Positions 24,573-33,425 of a DNA stretch of 64,000 nt are shown piece by piece; position 1 is the stretch's first letter; each line of letters begins with the position of its first letter. The position numbers and the translations under genes are program-made. This DNA comes from Lysobacter sp. (GTDB lineage: Bacteria > Pseudomonadota > Gammaproteobacteria > Xanthomonadales > Xanthomonadaceae). The notes under the pieces are model-generated. The model saw only the letters and a list, made by a program, of their open reading frames with translations, did no database searches and was not told where the DNA came from. The stretch lies in contig WYBC01000035.1 in NCBI GenBank assembly GCA_011526085.1, positions 1 through 64,000 of the forward strand, given 5' to 3'.

Positions 24573-26003
24573 TCAGTTGCCCGCGGTGCCGTTGATGTAG
24601 GCGCGACTCAACGCATACGCCTGCGCACCGATCCTGCGTCCGAGTTTGCGGCCTTCGAGATCGCCGTTGCGGAAGTGGATGCCGCCGTAGAGGCGCGAGA
24701 TGCCGGCCTCGTCGGCTGCGGCCGAGAACGTCGGCCACGACAAGGTGACATCCTGCGCCGGCACCACGCCGGGCTCGACCAGCGAGAAGCCCGCCGGCAC
24801 CACGACCGAGTTGGGGAAGCTGTCGCTGCCGGTGAACAGCTTCAGCACTTCCGCACCCGACGCACTGAAGGTGCTGTGGCCCGACACGTGTTCGGAGAAC
24901 GGCGGCGTGATGAAGGTCGCGACCTGGTACGGACGCCAGTTCTGCCCCTGGATCCACTTCGTGCCCTGCCCTTCGCCGCCCCAGGCCAGGATCGGCCGGT
25001 TGTTGAAGAGGTGGTGGATGGTGGTCACCGGACGCGCATAGTCGTACTGGCGCTTGTAGCCCCACACCGCGATGCCGGCGTCGAACATCGCATTGGTCAG
25101 CGCGAAGTGCATGCGGATGTCCTGCGCCAGCGTATGTCCCTTGCGATCCGACACCTGCTTCGCGAACAGGATCCAGGTGCCCGGCGGCGTTTCCGATCCC
25201 GGACCGTCGGCCCACCATTCGGCGATGGTCTTGGTGCGATCGCTCAGCGTCGCGCTGTAGGCGACGACTTCGACCGATTGGCGCCAGAATTCGAAGCTGC
25301 CCGGTTTGGCCGGTGGCGGCACCGCGAACTGGTTGTAGCGGCTGAGGCCGAAGCCCTTGACGTTGCCCCAGTGCGGCGTGAGGAAGGTCTGGATGTTGAA
25401 ACCGCCGCTGCCGTTCGGCACCGCCAGCGGCTGCCAGCGCGCGGGATCGATGATCCGGGTCGGCGTGTTGATCGGCACGTAGCCGGTGTAGTCGCTGTAG
25501 GGCGCGCCGCCGTTGATGTCGCCGAGCTGGTTCGAGCCATCGGCGCGGCGGAACTGGATCACCGCGGCCGCGGCCACGTTGCCCACGCCCTGCGGCGTGG
25601 ACAGATCGCCGGTGAAGTCGTTCGGGTTGTAACCCAGCCGCGCCATTTCGGCGTCGAACTGCGACTTGCGGGTCGGGAACAATTCGACCAGCGCGCGATA
25701 CGCGGCGTAGCTCATCGCCTTGCGGCGATTGGCGTCGGTGCGCTCGCTGGCGGGGCGGCGCAGCTCGCCGCCGAGCTGGGTGCCGTTGGCCTTGTTGTCG
25801 TAGGCCGCCCATGCGTCGTACATCGCGGTATTCACGATCGCATTGGCGCGGGCGAAGATCGGGGGCGCCATCCGCGTGGCGCGGACGGCCTGCAGCGACT
25901 GGTCGTTCCAGTCGGTGACGAGCGTGGCCGATTGGGCGCCGCCGGCGGCGCCGACGAGCAGCGCACTGGCCAGGGCGAGTCTGGTCCTGATTCCTTGTTT
26001 CAT
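24573..26003 (-). CDS. Exported PAP2 / vanadium-dependent haloperoxidase-like protein
   Basis: 476 aa from the ATG at 26003, which opens a signal peptide (MKQGIRTRLALASALLVGAA). The all-helical body carries the acid phosphatase/haloperoxidase motifs in order: K and R in WGYKRQYDYARPVTTIHHL, the PAP2 core HVSGHSTFSASGAEV, and the C-terminal SRLYGGIHFRNGDLEG with R and H. The reaction could be halide oxidation with H2O2 or phosphate-ester hydrolysis; the sequence cannot decide. It lies 286 bp downstream of the MFS gene on the same strand, in a gap where I see no clear promoter. A longer in-frame ORF to 26207 is Arg-rich noise. Confidence 0.85.
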   Translation of the reverse strand: MKQGIRTRLALASALLVGAAGGAQSATLVTDWNDQSLQAVRATRMAPPIFARANAIVNTAMYDAWAAYDNKANGTQLGGELRRPASERTDANRRKAMSYAAYRALVELFPTRKSQFDAEMARLGYNPNDFTGDLSTPQGVGNVAAAAVIQFRRADGSNQLGDINGGAPYSDYTGYVPINTPTRIIDPARWQPLAVPNGSGGFNIQTFLTPHWGNVKGFGLSRYNQFAVPPPAKPGSFEFWRQSVEVVAYSATLSDRTKTIAEWWADGPGSETPPGTWILFAKQVSDRKGHTLAQDIRMHFALTNAMFDAGIAVWGYKRQYDYARPVTTIHHLFNNRPILAWGGEGQGTKWIQGQNWRPYQVATFITPPFSEHVSGHSTFSASGAEVLKLFTGSDSFPNSVVVPAGFSLVEPGVVPAQDVTLSWPTFSAAADEAGISRLYGGIHFRNGDLEGRKLGRRIGAQAYALSRAYINGTAGN

Positions 26004-26289
26004 GCTGGTGTTTTCCGGGAGATGGATGATCGGGTGGCGCGTCGCCGCACAGCGACGGTCGGCCCCCTGCGCCTCCCGCCATGATCCGACGACGCCCCAC
26101 GTCCATGAAGGCCGCCGGGCGACGTTCTCGCCCTTGGATCGGCATCCAGGCCTCGACGACGCGCGTGGTCGGTCGAAAACGCCCACGCGGCTCGAAGCAC
26201 GGGTCAAAACGCGGAAATCCGCCGGAGGCGGACACGCGATCCCGGTGACTTGCGATCCCGATGCATGGCGATGCGCCGCGGCCGGGGAA

Positions 26290-27519
26290 TCAGGCGTCGC
26301 GCGATCCGCCGAGGGCTTTCAGCCACAGGATGCCGGCCAGCAGCAACGCCATCGGCAACAGCGTGAGCTGGAAAGCGGACTGTCCGCCGGTGCCGGCGAA
26401 CACCTGGCCGGTCACGAACGATCCGGTGGTGCCGCCGAGCGCGGAAAACACCACGATCAGGCCGGTCATCGCGGCGTGACGCGCCTTCGGCAGCGCGCTG
26501 AGCACCACCGAATTGATGGTCGGATAGATCGGCGCCAGGAAGAACCCGGTGACGGGCAACGCGAACGCGGCGAGCGGCGCATGCCGCCAACCTTCGCCGG
26601 CCGGTGCGGGTGCGCCTGCCGCCATCGGCAGGGCGATCAGCATGACGAGTGCGGTGGCGACCACGCAGGTCGACAGCAGCAGATGCCAGGGCACGCGTCG
26701 CAGCAGTTGCCCCGCGGTCAGACGACCGAGCGCGGTGAACGCCGCGAACAGGCTGGCCATCTCGACGCTGGTCGCCGTCGAGAGATGCAGGATGTCGGCA
26801 TTGAACGTCGGTAGCCAGGTGCCGATGCTCTGTTCGATCAGGACGTAAAGGAATGCGGAAATCACGAACACCGCGACCATCGGTCGAAGCGCCAGGCGCA
26901 ACATGTCGGCGAACGCGCCGAGCGAACCCTGTTCGTCGCGCGCGCGCGATTCGTCCAGCCGCACGCTGGCGAGCAGTGCGATCGCGACCACGCAGGCGAG
27001 CGCGAGCCAGGCATAGGCCTGCAACCAGACCGGATCGTCCGGCGTGCGCTGCCGCTGGATGAAGGCGCCGAACAGCCACGGCCCCGCGAGCACCCCGACC
27101 ATGAACCAGCCTTCGATCGTGCTGGTGAGGCTGGCATGGCGTTTCGGATCGTCGGTGAGCAGGCCGATGCTGGAATACACCGACACCTTCACCAGCGCGA
27201 ACGCCACACCGGTGGCGGCCAGCAGCAGTTTCACCATCCAGAAGGTGTTCATCGCCAGCATGCCCACGCAGGCGACCGCGACCAGCAGCAGGCCCGTCAT
27301 CATCGCCCTGCGGTATCCGAAGCGCGGCAGCCACGAGGCGACCAGGAAAGACACGATCGCGATCGGCAGATCCTTGTACGCATCGAGCACGCTCGCGGCC
27401 GCGCGACTGGCGCCCAGACTGGCCTGGCTCTGCAGGATCAGCGTACCGACGCTGTTGAGCAGAATCGCGAAAATCCCGTAAGTCAGGATCATCGCCAGGA
27501 TCATTCGCGTACGGGTCAT
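26290..27519 (-). CDS. MFS sugar transporter of the alpha-glucoside locus
   Basis: 409 aa, twelve predicted membrane helices arranged as two bundles, with an inter-domain loop near residues 190-215 (RLDESRARDEQGSLGAFADM). Family features include the helix 2-3 loop SWLPRFGYRRAMM and the second-half copy LGRLTAGQLLRRVPW. The ATG at 27519 is preferred; a 23-codon in-frame extension lacks an RBS and a membrane segment. It follows the TonB receptor by 103 bp containing two hairpins. It probably carries the imported disaccharide or oligosaccharide over the inner membrane; the substrate is inferred from the GH65 enzyme. Confidence 0.88.
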   Translation of the reverse strand: MTRTRMILAMILTYGIFAILLNSVGTLILQSQASLGASRAAASVLDAYKDLPIAIVSFLVASWLPRFGYRRAMMTGLLLVAVACVGMLAMNTFWMVKLLLAATGVAFALVKVSVYSSIGLLTDDPKRHASLTSTIEGWFMVGVLAGPWLFGAFIQRQRTPDDPVWLQAYAWLALACVVAIALLASVRLDESRARDEQGSLGAFADMLRLALRPMVAVFVISAFLYVLIEQSIGTWLPTFNADILHLSTATSVEMASLFAAFTALGRLTAGQLLRRVPWHLLLSTCVVATALVMLIALPMAAGAPAPAGEGWRHAPLAAFALPVTGFFLAPIYPTINSVVLSALPKARHAAMTGLIVVFSALGGTTGSFVTGQVFAGTGGQSAFQLTLLPMALLLAGILWLKALGGSRDA

Positions 27520-27551
27520 GCTTGGCTCCACGAGGACGGCATCGGGACACT

Positions 27552-27615
27552 CGGCCGGATGCGCATACGGCACGCATCCGGCCGCCACAGCGGCGCTTCC
27601 CGCGGGAAGCGCCGC
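27552..27615 (-). other. Two consecutive hairpins between TonB receptor and MFS genes
   Basis: A 12-bp stem (27552-27563 with 27573-27584) and an 11-bp stem (27590-27600 with 27605-27615, four-base loop) fill the intercistronic gap. Neither has a T-run. Such structures in operons often set the ratio of upstream to downstream mRNA by partial termination or by blocking exonucleases. Confidence 0.55.
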
Positions 27616-27622
27616 ATGCGGA

Positions 27623-30037
27623 TCACCAACGATAGGCGGCGGAGACCTGCCACGACGCGCCTTCGATCGGCCGGCCCATGAACACGCCGCCGCTGGTGGC
27701 GTTTCCGATCACGCGTGCATTGCCTTCGGTCAGCGCGATCTCGTCGGTGACGTTGCGGCCGCTGAGGGTGAACTCCCAGTGATCGCCGACGTGCGCACTG
27801 GCGCCGATGTCCCAGGTATCGTACGCCGGCAGGACCTGCCCGTTCGCCGGATCGGAGTAGCGATCGCCCACGTGGGTGTAGGTCGCGAAGGCCTTCACGT
27901 CGCCCCAACCGGTCGACCAGAGGTAGCTGGGCGTCAGGCGCAGGCGGAACTTCGGCTGACGCACCACCTGGTTGCCGCTGAACGTGCCGAAGCGGCCGTA
28001 GTCGGCCCGGAGCCAGGTCGCGTTCCACGCCAGATCGAATCCACCGAACGGACCCACCGCACCTTCGAACTCGATGCCCTTCGCCTTCGAATCGCCGATC
28101 ACCACGATGTTGTTGCCGGACTGGTCGAACGCCTGGAACGGCAGACCGACGAAATCGTTGTAGAACGCGGTGACGTACACCTCGTAGGTGCTGCCGGCCG
28201 CCTTGAGGCCGACTTCGTACTGGTCGATCTCCTGGGTCTGCGTGGCGCGATCGCGCAGGTTGTCGAACGACGGGAACTTGAAGCCCGAATTCACCCGGCC
28301 GAACACGCTCATCGCATCGTTGACGCTGTAATTGGCGCCGACCGTCCACGACGTGGCGCTGTCGTCCTGATCGATACTGCGCGGCGTGGTCGAGACCGAG
28401 GTGTTGTTGTCGTACAGCGTGTTCGGATCGCCGTCCAGATCCACCGACACCGGATCGCGGACGGTGCCGTCCACGCGCTGGCGTTCGTGACGCACGCCGG
28501 CGTCCAGGCGGAGGCGATCGGTGGCCTTCCATTCGTCGGTGACGAAGATCGCGGTGTTGCGGCCGTCGTAGTCGCCGAAGATGTTGTAGAACGAGGTGCC
28601 GACGAAACCTTCGCGGGTGGCGATGCGGCCGTCCGCCAGGGTCAGGTCGACCCGACGCGCATGGTTCTCCGCGGTCAGCAGCATGTTGTTGCCCAGCCAC
28701 CAGCGATCCTCGGACGAATAGCGCGCATGGTACAGGCCGAAGGTCAACGCATTGCGTTCGTCGAAATCGATGCTGAAACGCAGATCGTTGGTGAACGAAC
28801 GCAGATCCTTGTCGACCACCCACCAGCCCGCGGTCAGCACCTGCTGGTTCGGATCGACCGCGGCGCCGCCATTGACGAAGCGTCCGCTGCCGGTGGTGCC
28901 GTAGGTATCCGAGATGTAGTCGGCCAGCCGCACCGGATTGGCGCCGGTGAACAGGCCGTTGGTCGGCGCTTCGCCGCTGAGGACGTTGAAGCGGTCGCTG
29001 ATCGTCCAGCGCCCGATGTTCCAGTCCAGGGCCGCACCGAACACCGTGATGTCGACGCCGCGTCCGTCCGCCAGATCGCGGTTCATGGTCTGCCCGGCGA
29101 TGCCGGTGGGCAGGGTCACGCGCCGGAAATCGGGGCCGAGCAGCGTGCCGCTGGTCGCATCGATGCCGGGATAACCGGAGATATCGTCGCCATCGTTGCG
29201 GGACAGCAGCGGGATGCCGGTGTAGAACACGTTGCGGTCGTTGGTGTGGCGCGCGTAGACGGTGAACTCGCCGTCGTCCCAGCGCCGGGTCAGGGTTCCG
29301 CTGAGCTGGCCGCCCTTTTCCGCCGGGAAACCGGGATCGCGCACGCCGTCGGTCTCGCGCCAGAAGCCGCCGACGCTGTAGAACCAGCCGCTGTCGGCGC
29401 CACCCAGCGGACCGCCGTCGTACACGTCGAGACGCCGCAGCGCATCGCTGCCGAGGGTCACGCGCACGCTGCCGTCGTGTTCGTCGCCGCCCTTGCGCTG
29501 GATGAAATTGACGGTGACGCCCGGCTGGCCGTTCGAATACACCGGGCTCGGGCCGCCGCGCAGCGCTTCGACGCGTTCGATGGTGTCGTCGATGCGGAAC
29601 AGGGTCGTGTTCTCCAGGAACGACAGCGTCGGCGGCGGATAGATCGGCGAACCGTCGAGCTGCAGCGTGAAGAACGGGGCATCGCCCTCCGACGGCATGC
29701 CGCGCACGAACACGTTCGCGCCGGTGCCGCCTCCGCTGGATTCCGCCCACACGCCGGGCACGATCTTCAGCAGATCGGCGGTGCTGGTGGGCGCGGCCTC
29801 CCGGATCTGTTCGGGCGACGCGGTGGTGATCGAAAAGCTCGCGTCGCGCTTGCTCAGGCCGCGGAATTTCGCGGTACCGCTGACGACGATCGCGTCGAGT
29901 TCGTTCGCGCTCTCGTTCGCGGCCTCGTCCGCACCGGCCGGCGCGGCGCCCGCATCCTGCGCTGCGACCAGCGTCGGCGACAGTGCCGCGGCGATGGCCA
30001 ACGACAGGGCATAGCGCATCGGAATCGTGTATCGCAT
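27623..30037 (-). CDS. TonB-dependent outer-membrane receptor, probable alpha-glucoside uptake
   Basis: 804 aa. The signal peptide (ALSLAIAAALSPTLVAAQ) is followed by a TonB box-like ELDAIVVSG near residues 46-54. The plug domain contains STADLLKIVPGVWAES, NVFVRGMPSEGD and IERVEALRGGPSPVYSNGQP. The C-terminal barrel ends in Trp (WQVSAAYRW), typical for outer-membrane insertion. An AGGAGG Shine-Dalgarno sits 7 bases before the ATG. It follows the GH65 gene by 66 bp, so it is in the same operon, and in this family such receptors bring oligosaccharides to the periplasm. Confidence 0.95.
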   Translation of the reverse strand: MRYTIPMRYALSLAIAAALSPTLVAAQDAGAAPAGADEAANESANELDAIVVSGTAKFRGLSKRDASFSITTASPEQIREAAPTSTADLLKIVPGVWAESSGGGTGANVFVRGMPSEGDAPFFTLQLDGSPIYPPPTLSFLENTTLFRIDDTIERVEALRGGPSPVYSNGQPGVTVNFIQRKGGDEHDGSVRVTLGSDALRRLDVYDGGPLGGADSGWFYSVGGFWRETDGVRDPGFPAEKGGQLSGTLTRRWDDGEFTVYARHTNDRNVFYTGIPLLSRNDGDDISGYPGIDATSGTLLGPDFRRVTLPTGIAGQTMNRDLADGRGVDITVFGAALDWNIGRWTISDRFNVLSGEAPTNGLFTGANPVRLADYISDTYGTTGSGRFVNGGAAVDPNQQVLTAGWWVVDKDLRSFTNDLRFSIDFDERNALTFGLYHARYSSEDRWWLGNNMLLTAENHARRVDLTLADGRIATREGFVGTSFYNIFGDYDGRNTAIFVTDEWKATDRLRLDAGVRHERQRVDGTVRDPVSVDLDGDPNTLYDNNTSVSTTPRSIDQDDSATSWTVGANYSVNDAMSVFGRVNSGFKFPSFDNLRDRATQTQEIDQYEVGLKAAGSTYEVYVTAFYNDFVGLPFQAFDQSGNNIVVIGDSKAKGIEFEGAVGPFGGFDLAWNATWLRADYGRFGTFSGNQVVRQPKFRLRLTPSYLWSTGWGDVKAFATYTHVGDRYSDPANGQVLPAYDTWDIGASAHVGDHWEFTLSGRNVTDEIALTEGNARVIGNATSGGVFMGRPIEGASWQVSAAYRW

Positions 30038-30103
30038 GGTGTTCCCTCCTGGGAATGGGTGTGTGGATGTGCCGAAAGACCGCGGTTTCTGCGACCGCGT
30101 GCC

Positions 30104-33100
30104 TCAGGGAATGACGAAATCGGAAAGACGCAGACGGGCGATGTCGGACACCACCGCATCCGCCGGAGACAGGACCCCGGCATCGCCGACCCCGATCGCG
30201 GACATCCCCGCCGCATGGATGGCGGCAATGCCCGCGAGCGAGTCCTCGATGCCGATGCACGCGGCGGGGGATACACCGAGGGCATGTGCGGCGGCGAGGA
30301 AGATTTCAGGGTCGGGTTTGGCGCGGGAGAGTTGCGCCGCATCGACGACATGATCGAACTTGTCGGCGATGCCGAGATTCCGCAGCAGCAGCGCGGCGTT
30401 GCGGCTGGCCGAAGCGACGGCCAGCTTCAGGCCGCGTCGGCGTGCGTCCGCGAGCAGCGCATGGACGCCGTCGAACAGGCGGTCCGGCGTGATGCCGCTG
30501 ATTTCCTGCACGTAGTATTCGTTCTTGCGCGCCGCCAGCGCCAGGCGCTCCGCGGGCGGATAGTCGCGCGACGCGCGTTCCAGCAGGATGTCGAGCGAGG
30601 CCATCCGGTCGACGCCCTTCATCCGCTCGTTGTCGGCGCGCGCGAACGGCACGCCGATCTCGTCCGCCAGCCGCCGCCACGCGCGGTAGTGGGTTTCCGC
30701 GGTATCCGTCAGCACGCCGTCGAGATCGAAGATCAGCGCCTCGCAGCGGCGCGGGAACGACGCGCGCGCGGCGGATCCGCGATTCGACAAGGCACGGCTC
30801 ACCGGTGCATCGCAGCGCAGTTCGACCGGCTGTCCCTCGTGATGGATCGTCAGCGGTTCGCCTTCGTGCAGGCGATAGACGACCCCGGCACCGGTCACGT
30901 CCACCCGCAAACGGCGCCCGCGCCAGCGCAGGCCAAGGCCGTAGCCGGGCCAACCGGGCGGCAGGCTCGGCGCGAACCCGGGCGTGCCCTCGTGGACGCG
31001 CAGCCCCGCGAACCCCTGCGCCAGCGCCAGCCAACTGCCCGCCATCGCCGCCATGTGCGCGCCGTGCGCGGTGTTGCCGTGCAGATCGTCGAGATCCACG
31101 CGCAGGCTGTCGAGGAAATATCCCAGCGCCTTGTCGGCATGCCCCACTTCCGCGGCGAGGATGGCGTGCACCGGCGCGGACAGCGTGGAGTCGTGGGTGG
31201 TGACCGCTTCGTAATAGTCGAAGCAGCGCTTCTTGCAGGCGGCGTCGACATCGTCGCCCGCCAGCACCAGCGCCATCGTCACGTCGGCCTGCTTGCAGAT
31301 CTGATGCCGGTACAGCGTGAGCGGGTGGTAATCCAGCAGCAGCGGCCGATGCCCGCCCGGCTTGGGCGCAAACGGCCAGCGCGGCTTGTCGAGAAAGCTG
31401 TCGTCCTGGGCGAACACGCCAGCGCGCTCATCGTAGCCGAGGTACATCGCTTCGGCGGCGCGCGCCCACAGCGCGACTTCGCCATCGTCCAGTCCGATCC
31501 GCGCCGACAGCGCCGACAGCGCGTCCGGCGCGTCCGCACGCAGCCGATGCCACACCGCGACCGCCAGCCGCAGATGCTGCCGGGCCATGCGGTTGGTGTA
31601 GTGATTGTTGTCGACCAGGGTCGTGTATTCGTCGGGGCCGGTGACCTCGTGGATGCAGAAGGCACCGCCGCGCCGCGGATTGAAATGACCCGCCTGGGGC
31701 CAGATGCGCGCGGTCTCGAACAGCATTTCCGCGCCTGCGTCCTGCAGGAAACCGGCATCGTCGGTCGCATCGAGATACAGGCCGATGGCGTAAGCCACCG
31801 CCGCGTTGATGTGGTATGCCGCGGACCCGCTGGGATAGTGCGCCGAGCATTCGTCGCCGGCGATCGTGCGCCAGGGATACAGCGCGCCGCGCGGATGATT
31901 CATTTCGCGCGCATGCGCGCGCGCCGCATCCAGCGTGCGATGGCGGAACGACAGCATCGCCCGCGCGACGTCCGGCGCCAGCAGCACCATCGCCGGCAGC
32001 ACGAAGGCCTCGGTGTCCCAGAAGCAGTGCCCCTCGTAGCCTTCGCCGGTCATGCCCTTGGCGGCGGTTCCGTCGATGCCGTTGCGGCCGGCCGACTGGA
32101 AGATGTGGAAGAGATTGAAGCGCAGCGCGCGTTCAACCGCCGGATCGCCCGGAACGGCGACATCGGCGTCCATCCAGAACGCCGCCATCGCCGCGGCCTG
32201 GATCGCACCGATGCCGGGAACGCCCTCGGCGCATGCGCGCTGCAAGGCATCTCCGGTCCGCGTGCGCAGGCCATCCACGCGAGGACCGCTGGCGTAGGCG
32301 ACGAACTTCTCCAGCACGATTTCCCGGCCGGGCCGGATCTCCGCGGCGAAGCGCTGGGCGACGCGGCCATCGCCGCATTCATCGCCTGCCGGCTGCAGGC
32401 CCGGTCCCGGCGCATGCCGCTGTGCGGCGATCACGTGGAGATCGCCGTCGCGGCGCGCTTCATGGATCCAGCCGGTGTCGCCGTCGACCTGCGCCGCCAG
32501 GCAATGCAGGCGCTCGGCGTTGCCGGCGCCGATGCGCGGATCGTCGCCCTGCGAGTGCGCGGGACGCGCGGTGTCCAGCGACGACAGCAGCATCACGTTC
32601 CCCTCGTGATCGATCGAACGCAGCACGAAGCGGATCGCGAGCACGTCCGGCCACCCCAGCGGCACGATCCGCTCGGCGCGGATCTCGAACGTGGTGCCGC
32701 GCGCACTGCGCACGCGCATGCGGCGGCGCAGACGGCCGCCGCGCAGATCCAGCTCGCGTTCGCACGCCAGGACGCTGGCCGCGTCGACGACGAGACGTTC
32801 GCCGTCGACGAACACCGCGATGCCCTTGCCTTCCGCCACCGGGACACGGGTGTCGCTGTTGCGCGCGAATCCGGCGAGCCGCTCGTGGTAATGGATCGGC
32901 GAACGCGCATGGACGCCGGCGAGGAAGGTGCCGTCGGTCGGGCCGACGGCCTCCTCGAACCCGGCGCGGACGCCCAGCGATCCGTTGGACAGCGCGAACA
33001 GCGTTTCTTCCAGCGCCGCCTGCGCCGGGTCGAAACCGGCGCGATGCATCCGCCACACGCTGTCCATCGGGCCGGGGGCCGGGCTGCTGTCTGCGTCCAT

Positions 33101-33130
33101 CGTCGGTTGCCCACGCTGCGGCTCGTTCAC
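30104..33130 (-). CDS. Fusion of GH65 disaccharide phosphorylase and beta-phosphoglucomutase
   Basis: 1008 aa. Residues about 20-770 are a GH65 phosphorylase: N-terminal sandwich (SLGVRAGFEEA), the (alpha/alpha)6 barrel with GHCFWDTEAFVLP, the catalytic acid E501 in HEVTGPDEY, and KQADVTMALVL. Residues about 795-1008 are a HAD-type beta-phosphoglucomutase with D802 and D804 in LIFDLDGVLTDTAETHYRAW, and the late motif SRAKPDPEIFL. Together they would turn maltose, trehalose or kojibiose plus phosphate into glucose and beta-glucose 1-phosphate, then glucose 6-phosphate. In many bacteria these are two adjacent genes. The start is GTG at 33130 with AGGA upstream; an ATG at 33100 is possible. Cytoplasmic. 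Confidence 0.95.
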   Translation of the reverse strand: MNEPQRGQPTMDADSSPAPGPMDSVWRMHRAGFDPAQAALEETLFALSNGSLGVRAGFEEAVGPTDGTFLAGVHARSPIHYHERLAGFARNSDTRVPVAEGKGIAVFVDGERLVVDAASVLACERELDLRGGRLRRRMRVRSARGTTFEIRAERIVPLGWPDVLAIRFVLRSIDHEGNVMLLSSLDTARPAHSQGDDPRIGAGNAERLHCLAAQVDGDTGWIHEARRDGDLHVIAAQRHAPGPGLQPAGDECGDGRVAQRFAAEIRPGREIVLEKFVAYASGPRVDGLRTRTGDALQRACAEGVPGIGAIQAAAMAAFWMDADVAVPGDPAVERALRFNLFHIFQSAGRNGIDGTAAKGMTGEGYEGHCFWDTEAFVLPAMVLLAPDVARAMLSFRHRTLDAARAHAREMNHPRGALYPWRTIAGDECSAHYPSGSAAYHINAAVAYAIGLYLDATDDAGFLQDAGAEMLFETARIWPQAGHFNPRRGGAFCIHEVTGPDEYTTLVDNNHYTNRMARQHLRLAVAVWHRLRADAPDALSALSARIGLDDGEVALWARAAEAMYLGYDERAGVFAQDDSFLDKPRWPFAPKPGGHRPLLLDYHPLTLYRHQICKQADVTMALVLAGDDVDAACKKRCFDYYEAVTTHDSTLSAPVHAILAAEVGHADKALGYFLDSLRVDLDDLHGNTAHGAHMAAMAGSWLALAQGFAGLRVHEGTPGFAPSLPPGWPGYGLGLRWRGRRLRVDVTGAGVVYRLHEGEPLTIHHEGQPVELRCDAPVSRALSNRGSAARASFPRRCEALIFDLDGVLTDTAETHYRAWRRLADEIGVPFARADNERMKGVDRMASLDILLERASRDYPPAERLALAARKNEYYVQEISGITPDRLFDGVHALLADARRRGLKLAVASASRNAALLLRNLGIADKFDHVVDAAQLSRAKPDPEIFLAAAHALGVSPAACIGIEDSLAGIAAIHAAGMSAIGVGDAGVLSPADAVVSDIARLRLSDFVIP

Positions 33131-33172
33131 GCCAGTCCTGCACTTTTCGACTCGCCCCGGATGGGCGGCGCA

Positions 33173-33215
33173 ACCTTAGGCACCGCATGTTATCGATGTC
33201 AAGATATCGATAACA
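33173..33215 (-). promoter_or_regulatory. Promoter with overlapping LacI-type operator for the GH65 operon
   Basis: TGTTATCGAT (33188-33197) and ATCGATAACA (33206-33215) are perfect inverted arms separated by 8 bases. On the minus strand a consensus TTGACA (33202-33197) lies between and within the arms, and TAAGGT (33178-33173) is 18 bases downstream. Binding of a repressor would cover the -35 element. The adjacent upstream gene encodes a LacI-family regulator, the likely ligand-controlled binder. Confidence 0.72.
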
Positions 33216-33425
33216 GCCATCTTCGAATGCACGGGAGCGCACAGCGCCGTCCCGGTCATCCCGGGCGGCAAACCGCTGATTTTCATGGCGTTGAGGGGCG
33301 GCGACGGCCGCGTTTTCGGGGCGCCGGACAGCACCGGAATTGCTGCGACGCAACAGCCGCGTGCGTGATGGGCGACCCGCGATGGGTCACCTCGATGGGG
33401 CACCGCAATGAATCACCGCGATCGA

